NCBI RefSeq assembly: GCF_009498455.1
Contig: NZ_CP045644.1
Span: 6,947,001-7,011,000 of the forward strand
Direction: 5' to 3'
DNA from: Variovorax paradoxus
GTDB taxonomy: Bacteria > Pseudomonadota > Gammaproteobacteria > Burkholderiales > Burkholderiaceae_C
DNA: 64,000 nucleotides
Made by a program: the position numbers and the translations under genes. Shown piece after piece: positions 49,797-57,711 of the stretch (positions are counted from its first letter, which is position 1; the number at the start of each line of letters is the position of its first letter). The notes under the pieces are model-generated. The model was not told the origin of the DNA. It saw only the letters and a list, made by a program, of their open reading frames with translations, and ran no database searches.

Positions 49797-51379
49797 GCTT
49801 CCGCGCTCCGGCCCTTCATCGCGAAGATGCCTTGCGGGCGCTTCTGGATGAAGATGATGATGAAAACGAGCACCGCGATCTTCGCGAGCACCGCGCCCGC
49901 CCAGCCTTCGATGAACTTGTTGAGAATGCCCAGCCCCAGCGCCGCATACACGGTGCCCGCGAGCTGGCCGACGCCGCCCATCACGACCACCATGAAGCTG
50001 TCGACGATGTAGCTCTGGCCCAGGTCGGGGCCGACGTTGCCGATCTGGCTGAGCGCGCAGCCCGCCAGGCCCGCGATGCCCGAGCCGAGCGCGAAGGCGT
50101 AGGTGTCGATGCGCGCGGTGTTCACGCCCATGCACGAGGCGATCGGGCGGTTCTGCGTGACGCCGCGCACGAAGAGGCCCAGGCGCGTCTTGCCGATGAG
50201 CCAGCCCATCGCAAGCAACACCAGCGCCGCAAAGATGACGATGCAGATGCGGTTCCATGGCAGCGTGACGTTGCTCAACATCGTGAAGCCGCCGCTCATC
50301 CAGCCGGGGTTTTCTACGCCGACGTTCTGTGCGCCGAAGAGCGTGCGCACGAGTTGCTGCAGCATCAGGCTGATGCCCCATGTGGCCAGCAGCGTCTCGA
50401 GCGGGCGGCCGTAGAGGAAGCGGATGACGCCACGTTCGAGCACCGCGCCCACGAGCGCCGAGGCGAGGAACGACACGGGAATCGCAGCGACCAGGTACCA
50501 GCCGAACGCCGCCTCGGGCATGTACTTCTGGAAGATGCCCTGCATCACGTAGGTGGCGTAGGCGCCGATCATCATCAGCTCGCCGTGCGCCATGTTGATG
50601 ACGCCCATCAGCCCGTAGGTGATGGCCAGGCCGAGCGCGGCGAGCAGCAGCACCGACCCCAGGCTGATGCCGCTGAACACGGCGTTGATGCGATCGCCCC
50701 AGACCAGCGCGCCGTCGATGTTCGCGATGGAGGCGGTGATGGCCGCCTTCACATCGGCTTCGGTCTCGTCGGCCAGGCGCTGGTTGAGCAGCAGCTTGGT
50801 GTCGGGGTTCTGGTTGTTGCCCAGTTCCTTGGCCGCGGCGAGGCGCTTGGCCTTGTCCGTGCTGGTGAGCATGCTCGCGGCGCGCACGAGTTCGAGCTGC
50901 GCCTTGATCTTCGGATTCTTTTCGGCGGCCAGCGCCTTCTCGACCATCGGCACGCGCGATTCGTCGGACTCCTTGAAGAGCGCCTGCGCGGCTTCGGCGC
51001 GCACTGCGTCGTCGGTGCTCGTGAGCTTGAGCGCGGCCTGCGCGGCATCGAGTGCGCCGCGCATGAGGTTGTTGTTGACGACGTCTTCGGCGGTGTCGGG
51101 CACCTTCAGCTCGGCGCCGGTGACAGGATCAAAACCCTTGTCGTCCTTCATCACGAAGACCTTGTCTTCGGTGTACTTCACGGCGTCGTCGGCCATGGCC
51201 TGGATGAAGGCGGAGGTCTTGTCGTCGGCAGTGAGCACGGCCTTGTTGAGCGCGGCGATGCGGGCTTCGGACTCGCCGGAGGCGATGGCCCGGGCTTCGT
51301 CGGCGGTCAGCGCGTGGGCGGCCGGCGCTGCGAGGAGCATGGCGGCGAAGGCGCAGTGAAGGGTTCGTCGAAGCATCAT
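49793..51379 (-). CDS. urtB: Urea ABC transporter permease UrtB
   Basis: A 528-residue permease with an unusually long N-terminal part typical of UrtB: a signal-like segment (LHCAFAAMLLAAPAAHA), then a ~200-residue periplasmic helical domain (TADEARAIASGESEARIAAL...NQNPDTKLLLNQRLADE) and the LivH-type membrane domain with GLAITYGLMGVINMAHGELMMIGAYATYVMQ. It forms the channel with UrtC. ATGs at 51379 and 51376 are equivalent; the first is used. It lies 143 bp after urtA with two hairpins between. Confidence 0.93.
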   Translation of the reverse strand: MMLRRTLHCAFAAMLLAAPAAHALTADEARAIASGESEARIAALNKAVLTADDKTSAFIQAMADDAVKYTEDKVFVMKDDKGFDPVTGAELKVPDTAEDVVNNNLMRGALDAAQAALKLTSTDDAVRAEAAQALFKESDESRVPMVEKALAAEKNPKIKAQLELVRAASMLTSTDKAKRLAAAKELGNNQNPDTKLLLNQRLADETEADVKAAITASIANIDGALVWGDRINAVFSGISLGSVLLLAALGLAITYGLMGVINMAHGELMMIGAYATYVMQGIFQKYMPEAAFGWYLVAAIPVSFLASALVGAVLERGVIRFLYGRPLETLLATWGISLMLQQLVRTLFGAQNVGVENPGWMSGGFTMLSNVTLPWNRICIVIFAALVLLAMGWLIGKTRLGLFVRGVTQNRPIASCMGVNTARIDTYAFALGSGIAGLAGCALSQIGNVGPDLGQSYIVDSFMVVVMGGVGQLAGTVYAALGLGILNKFIEGWAGAVLAKIAVLVFIIIFIQKRPQGIFAMKGRSAEA

Positions 51380-51402
51380 GAACTTGGAAGTTGGGGTTGG
51401 CC

Positions 51403-51423
51403 CCTTCCCCTTCCGGGGGAAGG
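51403..51423 (-). other. Hairpin in urtA-urtB gap
   Basis: CCTTCCCC (51403-51410) pairs with GGGGAAGG (51416-51423) across a 5-base loop. With the hairpin at 51493-51512 it makes two GC-rich stems in the transcript between urtA and urtB, a common place for partial termination or RNA protection that lets the binding protein be made in excess. Confidence 0.55.
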
Positions 51424-51492
51424 TTGGGATGGGGGCACGCGGCGCCCGGACAAGCGCAGTGCTCGAATCGATCGCCGTCAGCCCCCCCCCTG

Positions 51493-51512
51493 CCCTCCCC
51501 CGAAGGGGAGGG
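51493..51512 (-). terminator. TTCG-loop hairpin after urtA, probable attenuator
   Basis: On the transcribed strand CCCTCCCC-TTCG-GGGGAGGG forms a perfect 8-bp stem closed by an ultra-stable TTCG tetraloop, starting 11 bases after the urtA stop. There is no clear U tract, so stalling or 3'-end protection of the urtA message is more likely than full termination. Confidence 0.6.
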
Positions 51513-51522
51513 AGAAACTCGC

Positions 51523-52791
51523 TTACATCGACTTGCCGGCAGGCTGATCCGGCTTCTTGTCGTTGCCTTCGATGTACGGGCTCCAAGGCTTGGCCTTCAC
51601 CGGACCCGGCGTCTTCCACACCACGCCGAACTGCCCGTCGGCCTTGATCTCGCCGATGAACACGCTCTTGTGCAGGTGATGGTTCTTCTCGTCCATCTTC
51701 GAGACGATGCCCGACGGGGCCGTGAAGGTCTGGCCGGCCATCGCCGCGATCACCTTGTCGGTGTCGGTCGACTTGGCCTTCTCCACCGCCTGCTTCCACA
51801 TGTGGATGCCGATCCAGGTGGCTTCCATCGGGTCGTTGGTGAGCGGCTTGTCCTTGTGGCCGGCGATGTTCTTGGCCTTGGCGTAGTCGCCCCATTGCTT
51901 GATGAACGCCGTGTTGGTCGGGTTCTTGATCGACATGAAGTAGTTCCATGCCGCGAGGTGACCCACGAGCGGCTTGGTGTCCACGCCGCGCAGTTCTTCT
52001 TCGCCCACCGAGAAGGCGACGACCGGCACGTCCTTGGCCTTCAGGCCCGCGTTGCCCAGCTCCTTGTAGAAGGGGACGTTGGAGTCGCCGTTGATGGTCG
52101 AGACCACCGCCGTCTTGCCGCCGGCCGAGAACTTCTTGATGTCGGCGACGATGGTCTGGTAGTCGCTGTGGCCGAAGGGCGTGTACTTCTCGTCGATGTC
52201 GGTGTCCTTCACGCCCTTACTCTTGAGGTAGGCGCGCAGGATCTTGTTGGTGGTGCGGGGGTACACGTAGTCGGTGCCCAGCAGCACCCAGCGCTTGGCG
52301 CCGCCGCCTTCCTTGCTCATGAGGTAGTCGACGGCCGGAATGGCTTGCTGGTTGGGCGCGGCGCCCGTGTAGAACACATTCTTCGAGAGCTCTTCGCCTT
52401 CGTACTGCACGGGGTAGAACAAGAGGCCGTTCATTTCCTCGACCACTGGCAGCACCGACTTGCGCGACACCGAGGTCCAGCAGCCGAAGATCACCGAGAC
52501 CTTGTCCTGGCCGAGCAGCTGCTTGGTCTTTTCGGCGAACAGCGGCCAGTTGGAGGCCGGGTCGACGATCACGGGCTCGAGCTGCTTGCCCAGCACGCCG
52601 CCCTTCTTGTTGATGTCGTCGATGGCCATCAGCACCGTGTCTTTCAACACGGTTTCCGAAATGGCCATCGTGCCCGACAGCGAATGCAGCACGCCGACCT
52701 TGATGGTGTCGGCGGCAAATGCGGGGGCAGCACCAATGCTGGCCAGCGCGACGGCGGCGGTGAGCGCCTGAAGGGTGAAACGACGTTGCAT
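51523..52791 (-). CDS. urtA: Urea ABC transporter substrate-binding protein UrtA
   Basis: A 422-residue periplasmic binding protein of the LivJ/AmiC type. The signal peptide MQRRFTLQALTAAVALASIGAAPAFA is followed by DTIKVGVLHSLSGTMAISE. UrtA-specific stretches are IFGCWTSVSRKSVLPVVEE, YPVQYEGEE and GHLAAWNYFMS. It binds urea or short amides for UrtBCDE. The ATG at 52791 has GGAG upstream. A leader hairpin lies at 52823-52843. It is the first gene of the operon; the MazG-like gene lies 115 bp upstream on the same strand. Confidence 0.95.
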   Translation of the reverse strand: MQRRFTLQALTAAVALASIGAAPAFAADTIKVGVLHSLSGTMAISETVLKDTVLMAIDDINKKGGVLGKQLEPVIVDPASNWPLFAEKTKQLLGQDKVSVIFGCWTSVSRKSVLPVVEEMNGLLFYPVQYEGEELSKNVFYTGAAPNQQAIPAVDYLMSKEGGGAKRWVLLGTDYVYPRTTNKILRAYLKSKGVKDTDIDEKYTPFGHSDYQTIVADIKKFSAGGKTAVVSTINGDSNVPFYKELGNAGLKAKDVPVVAFSVGEEELRGVDTKPLVGHLAAWNYFMSIKNPTNTAFIKQWGDYAKAKNIAGHKDKPLTNDPMEATWIGIHMWKQAVEKAKSTDTDKVIAAMAGQTFTAPSGIVSKMDEKNHHLHKSVFIGEIKADGQFGVVWKTPGPVKAKPWSPYIEGNDKKPDQPAGKSM

Positions 52792-52822
52792 GTGGACTCC
52801 TGCTCCGGGTTGATTGAACCGT

Positions 52823-52843
52823 TCGCCAGCACAGGGCTGGCGA
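52823..52843 (-). promoter_or_regulatory. Leader hairpin upstream of urtA
   Basis: TCGCCAGC (52823-52830) and GCTGGCGA (52836-52843) form a perfect 8-bp stem with a 5-base loop, 32-52 bases before the urtA ATG. It may stabilise the leader, form an operator, or act as a weak terminator for the preceding MazG-like gene. No sigma-54 box was recognised nearby. Confidence 0.45.
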
Positions 52844-52906
52844 TGGAGGGAGTCTGCGGAACGCACCACCAAGGGGAAATACGCCGGGTGGCGTACACGG
52901 AGGTAC

Positions 52907-53230
52907 TCAGGCGGGTGGCGGCACCGGGTACTTCACGGCGTTGGCGAGCATCTTGTGCTTCGCCGCCTCGACCGGGTCGATGTCGAGCTTGTCGGCGAGC
53001 TGCAGCAGGTAGAGCAGGACGTCCGCGATCTCGGTGCCGATCTCGGCGCGCTTGTCTTCAGGCAGCGACCGGCTCTGCGCCTCGGTGAGCCACTGGAAGT
53101 GCTCAAGCAGCTCGGCGGCTTCGACCGACAGCGCGGCGGCGAGGTTCTTGGGGGAGTGAAATTGCTCCCAGTCGCGGGCCTGCGCGAAGTCGCGCAAGGC
53201 CTGGGTCAGCGATTGCAGGTCATCGGCCAT
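52907..53230 (-). CDS. MazG-like nucleotide pyrophosphohydrolase
   Basis: A 107-residue all-helical pyrophosphohydrolase of the iMazG/dCTPase type. The metal-binding pattern is ALSVEAAELLEHFQWLTE followed by EIGTEIADVLLYLLQLADKLDID (the ExxE...ExxD arrangement). It should hydrolyse non-canonical or excess (d)NTPs to monophosphates. The ATG at 53230 (MADDLQSLTQ) is preferred to 53254. It is divergent from the wHTH-nucleotidyltransferase, and an 11-bp palindrome lies 25 bp before its start. Confidence 0.9.
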   Translation of the reverse strand: MADDLQSLTQALRDFAQARDWEQFHSPKNLAAALSVEAAELLEHFQWLTEAQSRSLPEDKRAEIGTEIADVLLYLLQLADKLDIDPVEAAKHKMLANAVKYPVPPPA

Positions 53231-53254
53231 GACAGTCCTGTAGAGATTGAACAA

Positions 53255-53286
53255 CCCAATTTGGGCATTAAGATACCCAAAATGGG
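53255..53286. promoter_or_regulatory. Two CCCA-N3-TGGG operators 21 bp apart
   Basis: CCCAATTTGGG (53255-53265) and CCCAAAATGGG (53276-53286) are two palindromes with the same half-sites, 21 bp start to start, i.e. two helical turns. The second covers the ATG of the wHTH-nucleotidyltransferase gene (53282), and the first lies between it and the divergent MazG-like gene. Autorepression by the gene's own winged helix is the simplest explanation. Confidence 0.6.
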
Positions 53287-53908
53287 TAAATTGAAATCAC
53301 CAGCACCGGTTGTCGAGAAGTCCGCCAGCCTGGCGGACGCCCTGTTCACGACCACGCAGCAGCGTGTGCTGGGTTGCCTCTTCGGCCAGCCGGACCGGAG
53401 TTTCTTTTCCAGTGAATTGATCAAGCTTACCGGCGCGGGCTCGGGCGCGGTGCAGCGTGAACTCCAGCAACTGACCGCCAGCGGACTGCTCACGACGTCG
53501 CGTGTCGGCAACCAGAAGCACTACCGCGCCAACGCGGACGCGCCGATCTTCGAAGAGCTGTGCGGCATCGTGCGCAAGACCTTCGGGCTCGCAGGCCCGC
53601 TGCGCGATGCCTTGCAGCCGGTGGCCGACAAGATCGACGCGGCCTTCGTCTTCGGCTCGGTGGCCAAGAAGAGCGACACCGCATCCAGCGACATCGACCT
53701 GCTGCTGATCAGTGACGAACTTGCGTATTCGGATCTCTTTCTCGCCCTCGACACGGTCTCGGCGCGCCTCGGCCGTACAGTGAATCCCACCCTGTTCACG
53801 AGGAAAGAACTGATGCGAAAGCTCAAGGACGGCGAATCTTTCGCCACACGCGTCATGGCACAGCCCAAGCTCTGGGTGATCGGCGACGCGCATGCCCTCC
53901 CCGCTTGA
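53282..53908 (+). CDS. Winged-helix + MNT-type nucleotidyltransferase fusion
   Basis: A 208-residue protein. Residues ~18-85 form an ArsR/MarR-like winged helix (QQRVLGCLFGQPDRSFFSSELIKLTGAGSGAVQRELQQLTASGLL). Residues ~118-195 are a minimal nucleotidyltransferase with the active GS motif (AFVFGSVAKK, Gly125-Ser126) and DID (Asp137, Asp139). This matches antitoxin-type proteins of MNT/HEPN modules with a built-in DNA-binding domain. The ATG at 53282 lies inside a palindrome. It overlaps the HEPN-like frame by 17 bp. Confidence 0.85.
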   Translation: MGKLKSPAPVVEKSASLADALFTTTQQRVLGCLFGQPDRSFFSSELIKLTGAGSGAVQRELQQLTASGLLTTSRVGNQKHYRANADAPIFEELCGIVRKTFGLAGPLRDALQPVADKIDAAFVFGSVAKKSDTASSDIDLLLISDELAYSDLFLALDTVSARLGRTVNPTLFTRKELMRKLKDGESFATRVMAQPKLWVIGDAHALPA

Positions 53909-54320
53909 CAACCTGTGCGGTCCGTCGAAACCACTGACGGCCGAAGCACCCGATGCACGCGAGTTCGCGGGCCTGCTTCGCTCCGAGCTGGCGCGTCTGG
54001 CCGATGCGCAGGTCGCCCAGCTCTCGCTGGAAAGCCGCTTCGATCTGGCCTAGAACTCGGCGCATGCCTTGTGCCTCGCGGTGCTGCGATGGCATGGCTA
54101 CCGATCGGGCAACCGCTTCATCGTCTTCCAGGTGCTGCCGCACACCCTGGCGCTGGGGCCGGAAGTCTGGCGCGTGCTGGCCAAGGGGCACGAGATTCGC
54201 AACCTCGGTGAATACGAAGGCGACATGAACATCGATGAGCGCATCGTGCGCGACCTCATCGCCGCCTCTCAGCGCGTGGCCTCGGCGCTGTCCGGGTTGC
54301 CTCCTCCTGCCACCTCCTAG
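53892..54320 (+). pseudogene. HEPN-like partner gene interrupted by an amber codon
   Basis: From the ATG at 53892, overlapping the nucleotidyltransferase gene, the frame runs 53 codons (AREFAGLLRSELARLADAQVAQLSLESRFDLA) to TAG at 54051-54053. It then continues in the same frame to 54320 (NSAHALCLAVLRWHGYRSGNRFIVFQVLPHTLALGPEVWRVL and HEIRNLGEYEGD). Related small helical HEPN-like proteins normally have Tyr where the TAG stands, so one base change explains it. The rest is intact, which suggests recent inactivation; a sequencing error or readthrough is possible. Confidence 0.75.
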
Positions 54321-54368
54321 CGCTGTCGCACACCGCGCGCCTGGTGTGTCCGTCAAGGCGCCAGCCGC

Positions 54369-55406
54369 TTACCGCACGCGCTTGAACTGCGCGGCCGCAA
54401 ACGCCCACGCCATGCGCGTCGCATCCGGCCCGATCGGGTCGCTGAACAGCTGCCCCCGCGTCCCGCCGCTCCACGAGTGGCCGAGCCCCGCGATCTCGCA
54501 CAGCGTGACGACGGTGCGGCCCTGGCGCTTGAAGTCGGTCACGCGCATGGCGCGGCGCTGGCCGCGCTGCAGGTCGCGCGCCACGCCGGCGTGCGCGCCC
54601 ACGGCGGCGGCCCAGACGGCCGCGCTGCTCACGGCATTGCTGGGCGCGACGACCGCGTCGGCGTCGCCGTGCAGCACCAGCATCGGAGGCAGCGTCGTGA
54701 AGACGGCGGCCGCGCCCATGGCCTTGCCGACCGCGGTGACGAGCATCGGCGGCACGTGCTGGCCGCGCATGGCGCCGAGCGCGGTGGCCGACGACTTGGC
54801 GGCGCCCGGCGCGACGCCCGAGTGCATGACCACGGCGCGAAAGCGGTTCGCATAGCGCGTGGCCAGCAGCGCCGCCATGCTCGCGCCCGCCGACAGGCCG
54901 GCGATGGCCACGCGGTCGCGGTCCACGGGGTACAGCATGCAGGCCTGGTCGACGGCGGCCATCAGCGTGGCGGCCTCGGCGTCGGCCTTGCCCGAGCGGC
55001 GTTCGTACCAGTTCCAGCAGCCCTGCGGATGGGCGATGCGGTCCTGCTCGGGATAGAGGACGAGAAAACGCTGGCGCACCGCGAGTGCGTTCATGCGCGT
55101 GCTGGCCGCGAAGTCGCGCCCGGTCTGGCCGCAGCCGTGCAGCATGACCATGAGCGGGAGTTTCTCGCCGGGTTGCAGCGCCAGGTCGGCCGGGCGGAAC
55201 AAGTGATAACCGCGCGCGCCACCCGCGCCCATCGCCATGCCGCTGAGCCAGTCGCCCTTGCCGGGCGGCGGCTTGAGCCGCTTGGCGGTCGCGCGTTGCA
55301 CCTGACCCGCCACGCGCTTGCCGTTGCTCAGCGTGAGCTTGGTGAGCGCCTTCAGGTTGCGCTCGTAAGCGCGGGCGAAGAAGGAAGCGGTGGAGCGACG
55401 GGCCAT
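54369..55406 (-). CDS. PHB depolymerase-family esterase (LpqC-like, alpha/beta hydrolase)
   Basis: A 345-residue serine hydrolase. The oxyanion/lid start is LMVMLHGCGQTGRDFAASTRMNALA; the nucleophile lies in VAIAGLSAGASMAALLA, the acid in MLVLHGDADAVV and the His in EIAGLGHSWSGG. The family comprises type-2 PHB depolymerases, feruloyl esterases and uncharacterised esterases; the N-terminus lacks a clear signal peptide. The ATG at 55406 begins MARRSTASFFARAYERN, typical of this subfamily. It lies 50 bp downstream of the same-strand ppk2 gene. Confidence 0.88.
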   Translation of the reverse strand: MARRSTASFFARAYERNLKALTKLTLSNGKRVAGQVQRATAKRLKPPPGKGDWLSGMAMGAGGARGYHLFRPADLALQPGEKLPLMVMLHGCGQTGRDFAASTRMNALAVRQRFLVLYPEQDRIAHPQGCWNWYERRSGKADAEAATLMAAVDQACMLYPVDRDRVAIAGLSAGASMAALLATRYANRFRAVVMHSGVAPGAAKSSATALGAMRGQHVPPMLVTAVGKAMGAAAVFTTLPPMLVLHGDADAVVAPSNAVSSAAVWAAAVGAHAGVARDLQRGQRRAMRVTDFKRQGRTVVTLCEIAGLGHSWSGGTRGQLFSDPIGPDATRMAWAFAAAQFKRVR

Positions 55407-55456
55407 GGCGCAGTGTGCAGGCAAAAGCGCCGGGCGGCCAAACGGCCGCGGACCCC

Positions 55457-56383
55457 TCAGTAGATCTCCGGGACGATCATGTTCGCAGGCACAGGCTGAC
55501 GCAGGTAGTCGTCGTGCCGCTCGCGCGCAGGCAACTCGACCGGCGCATGCGCCACTTCCTGGTAGGGCAGCTGGCCCAGCAGGTGGCTGATGCAGTTCAG
55601 GCGCGCCTTTTTCTTGTCGACGGCCTGCACCACCCACCACGGCGCCTCGGGGATGTGGGTGCGCTCCAGCATGATCTCCTTGGCCTTGGTGTATTCCTCC
55701 CAGCGGCGGCGGCTTTCGAGGTCCATGGGGCTGAGCTTCCACTGCTTGAGCGGGTCGTGGATGCGGCCCAGGAAGCGCATGTGCTGCTCGTCGTCGGTGA
55801 TGGAGAACCAGTACTTGATGACCTTGATGCCCGAGCGCACGAGCATCTTCTCGAACTCGGGCACGGTGCGGAAGAACTCCTCGTACTCGTCGTCGCTGCA
55901 GAAGCCCATCACGCGCTCGACGCCGGCGCGGTTGTACCAGCTGCGGTCGAACAGCACCATCTCGCCGGCGGCCGGCAGGTGCGCCACGTAGCGCTGGAAG
56001 TACCACTGCGTGCGTTCGCGGTCGTTGGGTGCGGGCAGCGCGGCCACGCGCGCCACGCGCGGGTTCAGGCGCTGGGTGATGCGCTTGATGACACCGCCCT
56101 TGCCCGCCGCATCGCGGCCCTCGAAAAGAATGACGACCTTCTGCTTGCTGTGCTGCACCCAGTCCTGCAGCTTGACCAGTTCGCCCTGCAGGCGGAACAG
56201 CTCCTTGAAATAGGCCTGGCGCGCCGCCTTGTCGGACACGGAAGACGCGGCCGAGGCGGGGTCGAGCCCGTCGAGGTTGCGGTCTTCGATTTCCAGCTCG
56301 AGCTCTTCGTCGTAGCTGTCGATCAGGTCGCGGGCGATGCGTTGCATCAGGTCTTCGTGGTCGGGAAGTGCGCTCGTCAGCAT
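55457..56383 (-). CDS. ppk2: Polyphosphate kinase 2
   Basis: A 308-residue PPK2-family kinase, probably the class I single-domain form. It shows Walker A in VVILFEGRDAAGKGGVIKRI, the lid YFQRYVAHLPAAGEMVLFDRSWYNRAGVERVMGF, and EMVLFDRS as Walker B. It transfers phosphate between polyphosphate and GDP/ADP in the cytoplasm. The ATG at 56383 (MLTSALPDHEDL) is chosen by family length; open frame continues to 56578. It is divergent from a CorA-like gene. Confidence 0.92.
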   Translation of the reverse strand: MLTSALPDHEDLMQRIARDLIDSYDEELELEIEDRNLDGLDPASAASSVSDKAARQAYFKELFRLQGELVKLQDWVQHSKQKVVILFEGRDAAGKGGVIKRITQRLNPRVARVAALPAPNDRERTQWYFQRYVAHLPAAGEMVLFDRSWYNRAGVERVMGFCSDDEYEEFFRTVPEFEKMLVRSGIKVIKYWFSITDDEQHMRFLGRIHDPLKQWKLSPMDLESRRRWEEYTKAKEIMLERTHIPEAPWWVVQAVDKKKARLNCISHLLGQLPYQEVAHAPVELPARERHDDYLRQPVPANMIVPEIY

Positions 56384-56579
56384 GATGAAAAGGGGCAAGA
56401 GTGGCGGGTAGACAAAAAGCATGCTGCACCCGCCGCATGACGGCGGCGTGACGGTTTTGCGGCTGATTTCTGTCAGCCGACACGCCGTTGTCACATGGCG
56501 CGAACACCATCCGGAGCACGCTAGCAGCCCGCCGACCGGGGGGCGCCTGTTGTTCCCACGTCTTTTCTGACCACGCACC

Positions 56580-57614
56580 TTGTCGGTATTTCATGACCTC
56601 GCCGCGCAGTCCTATGGCGGTGACGAAGCCGGGCTGATCTGCGGCTATCTGTTCGACGCCGCGGCGCCGGAGCCCGCGCGGGCGATCGATTCGGCGCAGG
56701 CCGCCACGTGGCTGGCCGACGCGGACCGCGTCGCGGACAGCGGCGCCTACGTGTGGCTGCACTTCAACCTGAGCCATGCCCATGCGGAGCGTTGGCTGAC
56801 GCGGCACGCGGCGCTGTCGGACACCTTCTACGAAACGCTGCACGAAGGCTTGCCCTCCACGCGCATCGAGCGTGCCGACGACTCGCTGATCGCGGTCATC
56901 AACGACGTGCATTTCGAGTTCAGCTTCGAGCCCTCGGACATTTCCACGCTGTGGATCAGCGTCGGCCCGCGCCTGGTGGTCACGGCGCGGACCAAGCCGC
57001 TGCGCTCGGTCGACGCGCTGCGCACGGCCGTGAAGGCGGGCGAGGCGCCGCGCTCGAGCACCGAGCTGCTCGAGCACCTGCTGCGCGCGCAGGCCGACGT
57101 GCTGGTGAAGATCGTGCGTGGCGTGACCTCGCGCATCGACCGGATCGAGGACGAGCTGCTGGCCGGCCGCCTCGATCACAAGCGCGCGCGGCTGGGCGTG
57201 CTGCGCCGGCTGCTGGTGCGGCTGCAGCGGCTGCTGGCGCCCGAGCCGGCCGCGCTGTTCCGCCTGCTGCAGGGCCCGCCGGCGTGGATGGCCGAGGCCG
57301 ACGCACAGGAGCTGCGCGGCTCGACCGAGGAGTTCTCGGTGGTGCTGCGCGACATGCAGGCGCTGCAGGAACGCATCAAGCTGCTGCAGGAAGAAATAGC
57401 GGCCAACGTCAACGAGGACAACAACCGCAGCCTGTTCGTGCTGACGGTGGTCACGGTGCTGGCGCTGCCGATCAACATCCTGGCCGGCCTGTTCGGCATG
57501 AACGTGGGCGGCATTCCGCTGGCGGAGCACAGGCACGGGTTCTGGATCGTGGTGGCGATCGTGGCCACCTTCACCGCGGTGGCCGCATGGACGGCATTCC
57601 GCAAGAAGCGCTGA
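56580..57614 (+). CDS. CorA/ZntB-like metal ion transporter
   Basis: A 344-residue protein with a long cytoplasmic N-terminal domain and two C-terminal membrane helices (LFVLTVVTVLALPINILAGLFGMNVGGIPL and FWIVVAIVATFTAVAAWTAF) joined by the GMN motif of CorA-family channels. It probably conducts Zn2+ or Mg2+ (ZntB-type members export or import zinc). The start is a TTG at 56580; no ATG fits and no ribosome site is evident, so the exact start is uncertain. Confidence 0.85.
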   Translation: MSVFHDLAAQSYGGDEAGLICGYLFDAAAPEPARAIDSAQAATWLADADRVADSGAYVWLHFNLSHAHAERWLTRHAALSDTFYETLHEGLPSTRIERADDSLIAVINDVHFEFSFEPSDISTLWISVGPRLVVTARTKPLRSVDALRTAVKAGEAPRSSTELLEHLLRAQADVLVKIVRGVTSRIDRIEDELLAGRLDHKRARLGVLRRLLVRLQRLLAPEPAALFRLLQGPPAWMAEADAQELRGSTEEFSVVLRDMQALQERIKLLQEEIAANVNEDNNRSLFVLTVVTVLALPINILAGLFGMNVGGIPLAEHRHGFWIVVAIVATFTAVAAWTAFRKKR

Positions 57615-57677
57615 GGCGCATGCCCCGTCGCATTAATGCTATTTATTTAGTAGCATCTTCCATAGCATCCATGCGCC
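57615..57677. terminator. Nested inverted repeats after the CorA-like gene
   Basis: GGCGCATG (57615-57622) and CATGCGCC (57670-57677) are perfect complements, and inside them ATGCTA (57636-57641) pairs with TAGCAT (57651-57656) around an AT-rich loop. The cruciform-like unit fills most of the 97 bp before the PHP gene and may end the CorA-like transcript. The AT-rich loop also contains promoter-like bases. Confidence 0.45.
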
Positions 57678-57711
57678 CGCGTCAATATTCCAGACCCCCT
57701 AGAATGGCGGG

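Noticed and set aside
52792..52906. Sigma-54/NtrC promoter for the urt operon
   Set aside because: Nitrogen control would be expected, but no TGGCAC-N5-TTGC-like sequence was recognised on the proper strand.
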